Assembly (NCBI RefSeq): GCF_003577475.1
Contig: NZ_QPEP01000015.1
Span: 40,957 to 104,956, forward strand
Origin: Salinibius halmophilus
Lineage (GTDB): Bacteria > Pseudomonadota > Gammaproteobacteria > Pseudomonadales > Natronospirillaceae
Direction: 5' to 3'
Length of the DNA stretch: 64,000 nucleotides
Position numbers and translations under genes: made by a program. The notes beneath the pieces were generated by a model, which saw only the letters and a program-made list of their open reading frames with translations, searched no databases and had not been told where the DNA came from. Positions 34,276-42,753 of the stretch are shown here, piece by piece. Each line of letters begins with the position of its first letter. Positions within the stretch are counted from its first letter, which is position 1.

Positions 34276-35298
34276 TCACTTGATTCGCACGCGTACTAGA
34301 TAAATAAGCAATGGCGCGCCAACAATGGCGGTCAGCAGGCCAGTGGCAATTTCTTGCGGGCGCATTAACAAGCGTGCCAACACGTCGATACCCAATAGAT
34401 AAGCAGCGCCAAAAATGGCCGAGTAGGGCACAATCCAGCGGTAGTCAGAGCCCATAAACATGCGCACAACATGGGGAATCACTAGACCGATAAAACCAAG
34501 CGGACCGGCTAGTGCGACTGATGAAGCGGTTAGAATCACCACACAAATCAGCAACTGAGCTTTGCGTTTCACCACGTTAATACCCAAGCCAGCAGCCGAC
34601 TCATCACCCATCGCCAGCGCTGTCACCGAAGGCGCCAACACAACAGCCCCTACCAAACCAACAATCATCCAAGGTAGCGACCAATAAAGCTCCTGCAGAT
34701 CCCGCCCCGACAACGAGCCCACTAACCAGCCACGCAGCGACTCAAACGTATCTTGATTAAGCAGATGAATGATCGAAATGATGGCGCCAATAAAGCCAGA
34801 GATGGCAGCACCTGAGAGTGTTAGCGATAGTGGCGTTGCGCCGCCTGGCGCTGCCGAGGCGACTAGCCAGACCAGTAAGGCTGAAAGTAGAGCACCCATC
34901 GCGGCAATAAGTGGCAACCAAGCCATGGTGTGCATGCCAATGTAAGTGACGGCCAATACCGCAGCTAGCGCTGCACCAGACATCAAGCCCAATAAACCAG
35001 GGTCAGCCAATGGATTACGCGTAACGCCTTGCATTAGCGCGCCGGCAACCGACAACGAGGCCCCAACCACTAGCGCAATCAGTGCCCTAGGCATACGCAA
35101 TTCACGCACGATCATGTGGCTAAACTGGCTATCGTCGTATTGAAACAACGCCTGCAATACAGTGCTAAATTCAAGGCTTTTGGCACCAACTGAGATATGC
35201 CAAACAAAAAACACGATTAAAACGGCCAGACCGATCAATAGACCTAACGAGGAATATGCGAGCTTTGAGGCGCTGTGAGGCTGAGCCGTGCTAGTCAC
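34276..35298 (-). CDS. FecCD-family iron-siderophore permease
   Basis: I start at the GTG at 35298, two bases after the ATPase stop codon (TAATGTG), giving 340 residues. It carries RELRMPRALIALVVGASLSVAGALMQGVTRNPLADPGLLG, LGINVVKRKAQ and GPLGFIGLVIPHVVR, the family hallmarks. Translation is probably coupled to the ATPase gene. Confidence 0.92.
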   Translation of the reverse strand: MTSTAQPHSASKLAYSSLGLLIGLAVLIVFFVWHISVGAKSLEFSTVLQALFQYDDSQFSHMIVRELRMPRALIALVVGASLSVAGALMQGVTRNPLADPGLLGLMSGAALAAVLAVTYIGMHTMAWLPLIAAMGALLSALLVWLVASAAPGGATPLSLTLSGAAISGFIGAIISIIHLLNQDTFESLRGWLVGSLSGRDLQELYWSLPWMIVGLVGAVVLAPSVTALAMGDESAAGLGINVVKRKAQLLICVVILTASSVALAGPLGFIGLVIPHVVRMFMGSDYRWIVPYSAIFGAAYLLGIDVLARLLMRPQEIATGLLTAIVGAPLLIYLVRVRIK

Positions 35299-35299
35299 A

Positions 35300-36127
35300 T
35301 TACACCGCCTGCGCCAACGGCGCATTTTGCACAGCGGCACCGGCTGGCATGTTGGTTGGCACACACATTAGACGCTGGCTATGCGGGTCGCGAATAATGT
35401 TGGCATCCAGATTAAACACCGACTTTAAGTTGTCACTAGTGAAAACATCTTCTGGGCAACCCTGTGCTTGCAGCTCACCGTCTTTCATCAATACCAAATG
35501 ATCAGCAAAAGCAGCCGCGAGGTTTAGCTCATGCAATACCACCACAAGCGTGCGGCCATGTTCATGCGCCAGCGAAATCAACAGGTTAAGCAAGTCGACT
35601 TGCACACGCATATCTAAGAAGGTGGTTGGTTCGTCTAACAAGATAATTGGCGTGTCTTGCGCTAACACCATGGCAATCCAGCAGCGTTGGCGCTGCCCGC
35701 CTGAAAGCGCCGAAACCGGGCGGTCAGCCAGCGCAAGCGTGTCGGTCATTTGCATGGCCTTTTGCACAGCCGCTTCGTCGGCTTTGCTCCATTGCTTGAG
35801 CAAGCTTTGGTGAGGGTAACGTCCTTGTGCTACGAGTTCCCTGACTATAAGCCCCTCTGGTGCAACTGGGCCTTGTGGCAATAATGCCAGCTGTTTGGCA
35901 ACTTCTTTGGTTGGCGTGCTATGAATTGGCTGCTGGTTTAGCAACACATGTCCGCCCATAGGCTTTAAAATGCGCGCCATGCACTTTAATAACGTCGACT
36001 TCCCGCAACCATTGGGGCCAATCAGTGCCGTCAACTTGCCATCGGGAATGTCTAGTTCAACATTTTTAACCACCATCTGCTGGTAGCCAGTGCTAAGCTG
36101 CTGAATGCGTAAGGATGTCTTAGCCAT
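35300..36127 (-). CDS. Iron-siderophore ABC transporter ATP-binding protein (FepC-like)
   Basis: 275 residues with Walker A GPNGCGKST (about residue 37), the signature ALSGGQRQRCW, Walker B IILLDEPTTFLD and the switch His in VVVLHELNLA. It powers siderophore import. It is the first gene of the six-gene reverse-strand operon. A possible Fur site lies upstream. Confidence 0.95.
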   Translation of the reverse strand: MAKTSLRIQQLSTGYQQMVVKNVELDIPDGKLTALIGPNGCGKSTLLKCMARILKPMGGHVLLNQQPIHSTPTKEVAKQLALLPQGPVAPEGLIVRELVAQGRYPHQSLLKQWSKADEAAVQKAMQMTDTLALADRPVSALSGGQRQRCWIAMVLAQDTPIILLDEPTTFLDMRVQVDLLNLLISLAHEHGRTLVVVLHELNLAAAFADHLVLMKDGELQAQGCPEDVFTSDNLKSVFNLDANIIRDPHSQRLMCVPTNMPAGAAVQNAPLAQAV

Positions 36128-36165
36128 GTTAGAAACCTGATGAAGTCGTTATTTTCGCGAATCTT

Positions 36166-36206
36166 ATTGATAACCGTTTCTATTTGCAAGTTCATTATCA
36201 TCATTT
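36166..36206 (-). promoter_or_regulatory. Possible Fur-box region upstream of the iron operon
   Basis: Two AT-rich blocks, ATTGATAACCGTTTCTATTT (36166-36185) and GTTCATTATCATCATTT (36190-36206), contain TGATAA and ATTATCAT half-site patterns like the Fur consensus. Their place 40-80 bases before the ATPase gene fits iron control. The match is imperfect. Confidence 0.4.
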
Positions 36207-36343
36207 CTTGTTTTCGGGTGCGTAACGCAATAGTGACTTAACACTGATCACAAATTGGTTAACTTTTCGCCAAATTTGGTTGAAAACAAACCAGTGGTCA
36301 GTAAGCTAGCCGCCGAACATATTTAGATACGAGTGCCGCTTAT

Positions 36344-37624
36344 ATGCGTTTTTTATCCGCCATCCTGCTGTTATTTTGCAGCCAGCTGTACGCTGCTGAA
36401 TGGTTTCAAACACCATTTAGTGAGATTGAGGCACTTGCCAATCAAGAAACCTTGTCGAATGAAGCGCACCTAACGCTAGCACTGGCCTACGCCCAAGATT
36501 TGCGCGTAGCGGATGCAGCAGAGCAGGTAGCGCTTACCACTGGTGGCATGGCACCTCAGTTGCAAATGCACAAAATGATTGTCGACATGGTGCTCGCAAA
36601 TGATGTGCTAGACCGACAGGAATACGAGGTTCAGTTTGATAGCGCCATGCGCTTAGCCAACTCGCTTGCCGACTATCAAAGCACTGCCTGGCTGCTTATT
36701 CACCGCGCGAATCAAGCGATCTATCAGCGTGATATGGACGGTGCACTGGCCAACCTAGAACAAGCGTTAGATGTAATAAATAAACATGATGTGCCACTGC
36801 TGCCGGCCGTAGAACTGGCCTATGCTAGGTATTATTTTGAGTCGGCAAACTGGCCATTAATGCAAGAACAGCTAATTAGCGCCGAACAGGCTTTGCTCGA
36901 ACAGCCGATGCCAGCGGTGGAAATAGAAGTAAAGTATTTAGCATTTGAGTACGCACTTGCGCGCCAACCCCTTGCCGATGCCAGCGCTGAGCTAGCTAGG
37001 CTATTGGCTACCGACTACCCATCACAACGCTTGGCCGCCAAAATTCGACGCGCCGAAATGTTATTTGCTGGTGCAGCAGAGCAAAATTACATTCAAGCGG
37101 CCAACGCTTTGTTTGACCAAATTGATCAAATGCAGTCGGCTAGTGAGTCTTTATATGCCAAACATGTGATTGCCCATGTAATGGTGGAGAACGAGGACCC
37201 GCAGGCCGTCGATGCCATTGCAGATCTCAGCTCAGACTTGCACCGTTTGCCACGCAACGCATTTCGCGATTGGATTGAGCTAGATTATTGGCTGCTTAAA
37301 TATCAATACCTGCGCGGTAATGGCGAGTTTGAGGCGGCGCTTTTTGCATTAGAAGCTCACAATACGCTGAGCCAAAAGCTGTGGGAGAACAACAGTGCCA
37401 ACCGCAGTGAACGCCTAAAAGCCTATTTTAGTCGTGAAGCAGCTAAATACGAACAGCGCCTTAGTGAGCAAAAGCAAACCCTGCAACAAGTGCGGGATCA
37501 AGCTGATGATTTACGCTTGCGCAATGCCGTATTGATTGCGCTGGCCAGCATATTGACCATCGCCTTAATTATCACCTTGGTGAACTTTGTGAAGGTATTG
37601 CGTAAAACGCGGCAATATAGATAG
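36344..37624 (+). CDS. TPR-like sensor protein with terminal membrane anchor and no output domain
   Basis: 426 residues: a signal peptide (FCSQLYAA), a long helical repeat region, a coiled coil (EQRLSEQKQTLQQVRDQADDLRLRN), a membrane helix and ten cytoplasmic residues (KVLRKTRQYR). The order matches the sensor half of the diguanylate cyclase at 22607, where GGDEF follows this point. Here the gene stops. Either the output domain was lost or the protein signals through a partner. It is divergent from the iron operon. Confidence 0.7.
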   Translation: MRFLSAILLLFCSQLYAAEWFQTPFSEIEALANQETLSNEAHLTLALAYAQDLRVADAAEQVALTTGGMAPQLQMHKMIVDMVLANDVLDRQEYEVQFDSAMRLANSLADYQSTAWLLIHRANQAIYQRDMDGALANLEQALDVINKHDVPLLPAVELAYARYYFESANWPLMQEQLISAEQALLEQPMPAVEIEVKYLAFEYALARQPLADASAELARLLATDYPSQRLAAKIRRAEMLFAGAAEQNYIQAANALFDQIDQMQSASESLYAKHVIAHVMVENEDPQAVDAIADLSSDLHRLPRNAFRDWIELDYWLLKYQYLRGNGEFEAALFALEAHNTLSQKLWENNSANRSERLKAYFSREAAKYEQRLSEQKQTLQQVRDQADDLRLRNAVLIALASILTIALIITLVNFVKVLRKTRQYR

Positions 37625-37630
37625 CGCGAT

Positions 37631-37712
37631 GTTTCCCGAAGCTTGGCTTCGTAAAACCTACACTTAAACCAATCAATGTAGGTTGCACGGTGCGTTGTTT
37701 GCACCGGGCAAC
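37631..37712. repeat. Two-hairpin repeat family, copy A (halves in swapped order)
   Basis: A first segment (37631-37661) folds CGAAGC-TTG-GCTTCG and ends GTAAAACCTAC. A second (37678-37712) starts GTAGGTTGCA and folds CGGTGC...GCACCG within GTTGC/GCAAC. The same parts, in the opposite order, make the element at 63803-63890. The copy lies between the orphan sensor gene and mutM. Confidence 0.65.
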
Positions 37713-37726
37713 GGTATCGCTACACA

Positions 37727-38551
37727 CTAATACCTCTGGCATTTACCGCAATAGCAGGTGGCGCGGCCGCTCATTTTCAATAACTTCACTGGCGTCTCGC
37801 ACACGCGGCACGGCTCGCCATTGCGGCCGTAAACAAATAACTGCTGGGCGAAATACCCCGGCTCACCATCACCACCAACAAAGTCGCGCAAGGTGGTGCC
37901 ACCTTGTTCTATCGCCGCTGCCAGCGTGGTTTTAATCGCCTCAACTAGCTTTATCCAGCGTTGCTGACTGACTCGCCCCGCTGGGGTATTGGGGTGAATA
38001 CCAGCTTTAAACAAGGATTCGCAGGCATAAATATTGCCCACACCAACAACATTAGCGTTGTCCATTATAAAGGTTTTAATTGGCTGCTTTTTATTCGCTG
38101 CTCTGGTGATCATATGCGCCACATTAAAAGCATCACTTAGCGGCTCTGGGCCTAGGTGCTCAAGCAGTACATGTTTATTGGTTTCCCCTTGTTTGGCATA
38201 CAAGAGCGCCCCAAAGCGGCGTGGATCGTGGTAGCGCAGCAGCGTGCCGTTGGCGAGTTCCAATTCAATATGGTCGTGCTTTCGCAGAGGCGTTGCAGGG
38301 GTAACAATGCGCAAGCTGCCCGACATACCCAGATGCCAAAGCAACACATAGTCGGTTCCTACCGGCATCAATAAATATTTTGCTCGCCGCTGGAGCTGGC
38401 CAATCACGGCACCATTCGCTAGCTCGGCCAGCTCGCCAGGAACTGGCCAGCGCAAATTAGGGTTGTGAACTCGCAGAGACGCAATGGTTTGCCCCTCAAC
38501 ATGCGGGGCAATACCACGCTTCGTGGTTTCTACTTCTGGTAATTCAGGCAT
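37727..38551 (-). CDS. mutM: Formamidopyrimidine-DNA glycosylase
   Basis: The 274-residue protein begins MPELPEVET with the catalytic N-terminal Pro and Glu. It has the H2TH region NANVVGVGNIYACESLFKAGIHP and ends with the zinc finger CRVCETPV...CYCGKCQ. It removes oxidised purines such as 8-oxoguanine from DNA and nicks the strand. The length is as usual for the family. It is a single gene. Confidence 0.97.
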   Translation of the reverse strand: MPELPEVETTKRGIAPHVEGQTIASLRVHNPNLRWPVPGELAELANGAVIGQLQRRAKYLLMPVGTDYVLLWHLGMSGSLRIVTPATPLRKHDHIELELANGTLLRYHDPRRFGALLYAKQGETNKHVLLEHLGPEPLSDAFNVAHMITRAANKKQPIKTFIMDNANVVGVGNIYACESLFKAGIHPNTPAGRVSQQRWIKLVEAIKTTLAAAIEQGGTTLRDFVGGDGEPGYFAQQLFVYGRNGEPCRVCETPVKLLKMSGRATCYCGKCQRY

Positions 38552-38588
38552 TTCTCAAATACTTCAGTTTTTGCCAAAAAAATGCTTC

Positions 38589-39068
38589 CTACTGAGGTTG
38601 CAGATTATCCTGTGGCAGGACCATAGTTAGGTAGGGGCTGCGCGCTCGGATCAACTCTACCACTTCGATGCGGTCGTCGTAACTAAACAAAGACAGGTCG
38701 AGTAAATAGCGCTCGTTTTGGTTGCTGGTGAGCATTAACTCGAAGTTGCCAGGATGCGCTTTACACACTTGTCGTTGCAGCCAGGTTGCCGGCCGGTAGG
38801 GTAACACTTCTAGTTTGCGCAGGCTGTCGAAATGCACAACGTCACTGCCGGCAACTATTAGCTTGCGCTCTTTAACTTTTATCGAGCGCAGCGAACGCGA
38901 GAACGAACCCGGTATCATTACCTCTAACAGCAGTACTGCGATGAACCCATAAATCCCATGATTGAACGCCATGGTTGCTAGCATAGCAAGCAAAAAAACA
39001 CCGCCGTAGGTAGCCCATTTAAAAAGACTAAACCGCTTACTTATAGAGGGTGAGGGTGCGTAATACAT
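38589..39068 (-). CDS. Small membrane protein with PH-like domain
   Basis: 159 residues with two close membrane segments (about 18-50) and a C-terminal beta-rich part: KVKERKLIVAGSDVVHFDSLRKLEVLPY, then a LMLTSNQNERYLLDLSLFSYDDR stretch. It is a paralogue of the next gene and of the family at 44783-46179. The fold resembles bacterial PH (DUF304-like) domains. The function is unknown. Confidence 0.65.
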   Translation of the reverse strand: MYYAPSPSISKRFSLFKWATYGGVFLLAMLATMAFNHGIYGFIAVLLLEVMIPGSFSRSLRSIKVKERKLIVAGSDVVHFDSLRKLEVLPYRPATWLQRQVCKAHPGNFELMLTSNQNERYLLDLSLFSYDDRIEVVELIRARSPYLTMVLPQDNLQPQ

Positions 39069-39133
39069 GATTAACCACTCCGGCGTTTGTTATGCGTTTT
39101 TTACGCAGGTAACCGGCGATTGGCTTTTGCGTT

Positions 39134-39607
39134 TTACTTGAGGTGCGAACAGTAGTGTTCTAGGGCATTGATAATCTTCATACGGTCGTCAAAGTCATAG
39201 GCCGACACATCAAAAACATATTTTTGCTGAAAGCGGTCAAGGATGCGAATGCGCATGACACCAGGGTGCTTAGGCCAGAGCAGTTTGATAATAGGATTGG
39301 GCTGCTTGAGCGGTAAAAATTCGATGTGCTCGATGTTGGCAAACTTCACTTCTTTGTCTTTGCCTTGGCGCAAGCTTTGCTCGTTGATGTAGATATTCTT
39401 TAGTGGTTCAAGCTGAGCGCCTACAAAGCTCTCACCTAACCAGAGCACAACACTAATTGCGATAAACCCCGCAAACTCAACGACATTACTGATTAATAAA
39501 CTAACGACAACGCCTAACGCAGCAAAGAGCACAATGCCGATCCAACGAATATGCTTTATCCGCCGCTCGGCCACCGCGTTAGCACTATAAATACCGGTGT
39601 AGTCCAT
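39134..39607 (-). CDS. Small membrane protein with PH-like domain, paralogue
   Basis: 157 residues with the same layout as its neighbour: two membrane segments (about 22-60) and YINEQSLRQGKDKEVKFANIEHIEFLP, followed by IRILDRFQQKYVFDVSAYDFDDRMKI. The shared closing (Y)DFDDR/SYDDR motif shows common descent. The two genes are 65 bases apart and probably one unit. Confidence 0.65.
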   Translation of the reverse strand: MDYTGIYSANAVAERRIKHIRWIGIVLFAALGVVVSLLISNVVEFAGFIAISVVLWLGESFVGAQLEPLKNIYINEQSLRQGKDKEVKFANIEHIEFLPLKQPNPIIKLLWPKHPGVMRIRILDRFQQKYVFDVSAYDFDDRMKIINALEHYCSHLK

Positions 39608-39643
39608 ACTGTTTACCTCCTTTAAACTAGTGTAATGGCTTGG

Positions 39644-40195
39644 TTAGAACATTTGTGCACTATTGGCCAAACGCTCTAGATAAGTGTTGATCTCGGCTTC
39701 AGGCACTAGGTGATAGTCGTTCACAGGTACTTGCTGGCTAGCTTGTGTGGTTGGCACCAGTTGAATGCGCAGGCCATTGGCTTGGCTCAGTTCAATGCAG
39801 TCATCTACATCAACCAAGGCATCTTTATGAGGTTTAAACAGGTGCTGAATGCGGGCCTTGGCTCGTGCTTTGGCTTCTTTGGCAGAATCGGCCACTAAAA
39901 AAACATGCTCGTGGTATTCGCCAAACACGCCTGGCTGATAGGCGCCTAGGTTAACGTAGTACAGAGCTTTGCCTTGGTTATCGGCTAGGCCATCGGTTAG
40001 CGTCACTTGGTAGTGATCGACCACATCTAGATGCAATACCGAGTCGAGGTGCAGGCCTTTCAAATCACCAAACCAGCTTGCTAGCAAGTCTTGGTAGCAA
40101 TCTTCAATGCGCTCACCCGCCACAAACTGCACGTCGTGTACTTCAATTTGGCCTTTTGCAACGGTGCCACCCAAATAAACTGCAAATAATTTCAT
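39644..40195 (-). CDS. DUF1543 domain protein
   Basis: 183 residues starting MKLFAVYLGGTVAKGQIEVHDVQFV and containing HLDVVDHYQVTL, typical of DUF1543 proteins as I recall. There is no signal or membrane segment. The C-terminal part repeats the pattern HEHVFLVADSAKEAKARAKAR. The function is unknown. It precedes the two PH-like genes on the same strand. Confidence 0.8.
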   Translation of the reverse strand: MKLFAVYLGGTVAKGQIEVHDVQFVAGERIEDCYQDLLASWFGDLKGLHLDSVLHLDVVDHYQVTLTDGLADNQGKALYYVNLGAYQPGVFGEYHEHVFLVADSAKEAKARAKARIQHLFKPHKDALVDVDDCIELSQANGLRIQLVPTTQASQQVPVNDYHLVPEAEINTYLERLANSAQMF

Positions 40196-40215
40196 TCACG
40201 CCTGCCCTCAGGGGG

Positions 40216-40345
40216 CCTTTAAAAACCTCGGAGGCGAAATTTTTACGAGGCAAAAATCGGCGAAAAAGCACAGTTTACTGTAGTAAATGAGCATTTTGAG
40301 GCGATTTTTAACAAAGTAAAAATGAGAAAAAGAGGTTTTTAAAGG
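40216..40345. repeat. Palindromic 130-bp repeat element, MITE-like
   Basis: Outer arms CCTTTAAAAACCTC (40216-40229) and GAGGTTTTTAAAGG (40332-40345) are perfect inverted repeats. Inner blocks (GGCAAAAATCG with CGATTTTTAAC) pair as well. The middle holds CAGTTTACTGTAGTAAATG. I remember similar palindromic repeats scattered in Alteromonadales-type genomes. No target duplication could be made out and no coding capacity is present. Confidence 0.7.
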
Positions 40346-40429
40346 TTCCCAAACACTGTCTTGCTATTAATTGTATAATTTTGCAACGATGATATAACAC
40401 CCATAACTCTTGTAGAAAGGATGCCAGCG

Positions 40430-40819
40430 ATGAAAGTGCTTCTGTGGATTTTAGGTATTATCAGTGTGGTATTAGCACTGTTGATTGGTGGTGGTGTTTT
40501 TCTTTACCACCAGTTTATGGACGGCGCGCAAGCGCAAATTGAATTAGGCGAGCAAGTGGGCAGCCAAGGCACATTTGAAGATTGTGTACTAGGCGTTGCC
40601 GAACAAGCGAACCAGTGCGACTCATTCGGTTGTATTATCGACACCACAGCATTTGTTAGCAGCTGTGCCGAGGCGACGAACAACTTCGATTTCTGTGGCA
40701 AAATTCAAACTCTCGACCAACAAAACAAGTTTACCCAGCAAGCCTGTGAAGGCGCCGGAGCACTTGAGCTTTGCCAAGAGGTGGTCAGTTTGGTTTATGA
40801 GATGTGCCCAGCGTCTTAA
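40430..40819 (+). CDS. Membrane-anchored Cys-rich small protein
   Basis: From the second ATG (GAAAGGA at good spacing) the protein has 129 residues: one N-terminal membrane segment (about 2-26), then a helical part with eight Cys in pairs such as ANQCDSFGC and FVSSC. The Cys pairing suggests a disulfide-rich periplasmic domain. No family is recognised. It lies alone before the phn operon. Confidence 0.6.
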   Translation: MKVLLWILGIISVVLALLIGGGVFLYHQFMDGAQAQIELGEQVGSQGTFEDCVLGVAEQANQCDSFGCIIDTTAFVSSCAEATNNFDFCGKIQTLDQQNKFTQQACEGAGALELCQEVVSLVYEMCPAS

Positions 40820-40899
40820 TAGGTTTGCAAAAGCCCCTATGCAAAAAGTTGTCTAGCAAGGTGCAATGCCTTGTTTCACCTACTCACGAAGGTGTATTG

Positions 40900-40923
40900 C
40901 AATGGGCTTGTTGAAGCCCATTG
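40900..40923 (+). promoter_or_regulatory. Hairpin in the phnD leader
   Basis: CAATGGGCTT and AAGCCCATTG form a perfect 10-bp stem with a GTTG loop, 100 bases before phnD. A smaller CAAGG/CCTTG hairpin lies upstream (about 40858-40874). It may end the preceding gene or act in a leader; no T run follows. Confidence 0.45.
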
Positions 40924-41024
40924 TTCAACACACTGCCAAGTAATGTTTATAGGCATGTCATCATGCACCCCTAGTGTGGCTCGCAAGCCTGAACGATCAG
41001 GCAAGCTAATAATAGGAGCCCATT

Positions 41025-41897
41025 ATGTTTCATCGCATTTGTATTACAGCACTGACCGTGCTGCTCAGTGTAACGGCTAGTGCCGATACCATCCGCATGG
41101 CTGTCACCGACCTAGTAGGCCTAGAGTCACTGCAACGTGAGTTTGGCCAGTTTGTCGAAACCCTTGAGCAAAAAACTGGCGATACCATTGAGTTTTACCC
41201 AGTTACCAACCGCACCGCTGCCGTAGAAGCTTTGCGCTTTAAGCAGGTAGATTTTGTCATGACGGGCCCAGCGGAATATGTGGTAATCAACAAACGCACC
41301 GAGGCCAAAATTGTTGCCGGTTTTTCGCGTCCAGACTACTTCGCTTCAGTGATCACACTGGCCGATAGCCGCTTTACTAGCCCAGCAACTCTCGCTGGTG
41401 AAAAAGTTGCGTTTGGCTCGGTTGGCTCTACGTCTAAACACCTAGGTCCTATGCAGGCAATTGCCGATTATGGCGTTACCCCAGCAGATTATGAGCCAAT
41501 TCACACCAAACTACCGATTGCTTGGGAATCCCTAAAACGTGGTGATGTGGCAGCCATTGGTATGAACCACTTAAACTTTTTGACTTTACGCGAGCAAGAA
41601 CAAGCCAATGGTGGCCTACCACCGGGTGCATTTCGTGTGATCGCTCGCGGCCCAGACCTGCCAAACGATGTACTAATGGCCGGCGCACACGTATCGGATG
41701 AGGTAATTGAGCGCTATCGCAATGCTTTTATTGAGCACTCTGACGAGCTTATTGCCGCCATTCTGTTTGGTGAAGACAACCAAAAATATGCTGGCATGCA
41801 GTTCCTGTTGGCCTTGGATGACGAAGACTATAACTATGTGCGCGCCATGTACGACACCGCTGGTTACCCAGAGTATGCCGACTTCATTGGTGACTAA
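41025..41897 (+). CDS. phnD: Phosphonate ABC transporter substrate-binding protein PhnD-like
   Basis: 290 residues with a signal peptide (LLSVTASA). MTGPAEYVV and AFGSVGSTSKHLGPMQAIADYGV match the phosphate/phosphonate-binding PhnD family, with the Ser/Thr-rich loop for the phosphonate group. It captures a phosphonate in the periplasm. A GGAG site precedes the ATG. It begins a tight operon with phnC, phnE and phnM. Confidence 0.88.
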   Translation: MFHRICITALTVLLSVTASADTIRMAVTDLVGLESLQREFGQFVETLEQKTGDTIEFYPVTNRTAAVEALRFKQVDFVMTGPAEYVVINKRTEAKIVAGFSRPDYFASVITLADSRFTSPATLAGEKVAFGSVGSTSKHLGPMQAIADYGVTPADYEPIHTKLPIAWESLKRGDVAAIGMNHLNFLTLREQEQANGGLPPGAFRVIARGPDLPNDVLMAGAHVSDEVIERYRNAFIEHSDELIAAILFGEDNQKYAGMQFLLALDDEDYNYVRAMYDTAGYPEYADFIGD

Positions 41898-41898
41898 T

Positions 41899-42753
41899 AT
41901 GTCAGCGCCTGCCGCAGTGACCACTACTGTAACTACCCCAGCTACAGTAGCAGTAACAGAATCTGTTACAACAGCCGCGGCGGCACCTTTGGTGTCGCCC
42001 GCCTTGCAAGTACAGGGGTTAAGCAAGGCTTTTAACCAGCAGCCACCGGTATTTAGCAATGTCGACTTAACCGTCGCACCAGGACAGGCTGTTGCCATTA
42101 TTGGCGCCAATGGCGCAGGTAAAAGTACATTATTGCGTTGCTGCGTGCGCCTACTAGAGCCGGATGCTGGGCAGGTAAGCATTGCCGGTAAACCCTTTAG
42201 TGAGCTACACGGCAAAGCACTGCGACAAGCCCGATCGCAAGTGGGCTTTGTTTTTCAAAAACACCAGCTCATTCCTCGGTTATCGGTACTATCGAATGTA
42301 TTGCATGGCGCCCTGGGCAGCCAAGGCGGCTGGCGTATGTGGCGCCAAGCCTGGGCACCCAGTAATGAGCGCGACCGGGCCTATCACATGCTTGAGCAAG
42401 TAGGGCTGGCCCATCTTGCTTTGCGCCGCGCCGATACGCTCTCGGGTGGTCAATCTCAGCGGGTTGCCATTGCCAGAGCCCTGATGCAAACCCCACGCTT
42501 ATTAATGGCCGATGAGCCGACAGCAAGCCTAGACCCCAGCTCAGGCATGGCGGTTATGGAGTTATTAAAACAGGTCACGCAATCTAATCAGATTGGACTG
42601 CTAATGGTGTCGCACAATCTTGAGCAAACCATGCAGTACAGCGACCAAATAGTTGGCTTAAAACAACAACGCATTGCCCTAAACTCGGCCAGCCGTGAAT
42701 GCTGCCGCGAGCAGTTGCGTGCCTTTTTTAGTACCGGAGCCACCCATGCCTAA
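41899..42753 (+). CDS. phnC: Phosphonate ABC transporter ATP-binding protein PhnC-like
   Basis: From the ATG one base after the phnD stop the protein has 284 residues. It has Walker A GANGAGKST, LSGGQSQRVAIARAL, Walker B LLMADEPTASLD and a switch His in MVSHNL. An unusual Ala/Thr/Val-rich extension of about 37 residues precedes the usual start (LQVQGLSKAF). It energises phosphonate import. The last eight bases overlap the phnE start. Confidence 0.9.
   Translation: MSAPAAVTTTVTTPATVAVTESVTTAAAAPLVSPALQVQGLSKAFNQQPPVFSNVDLTVAPGQAVAIIGANGAGKSTLLRCCVRLLEPDAGQVSIAGKPFSELHGKALRQARSQVGFVFQKHQLIPRLSVLSNVLHGALGSQGGWRMWRQAWAPSNERDRAYHMLEQVGLAHLALRRADTLSGGQSQRVAIARALMQTPRLLMADEPTASLDPSSGMAVMELLKQVTQSNQIGLLMVSHNLEQTMQYSDQIVGLKQQRIALNSASRECCREQLRAFFSTGATHA

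Noticed and set aside
41707..41898. Upstream extension of phnC inside phnD
   Set aside because: It is the phnD sequence read in another frame; the ATG right after the phnD stop is the sensible start.
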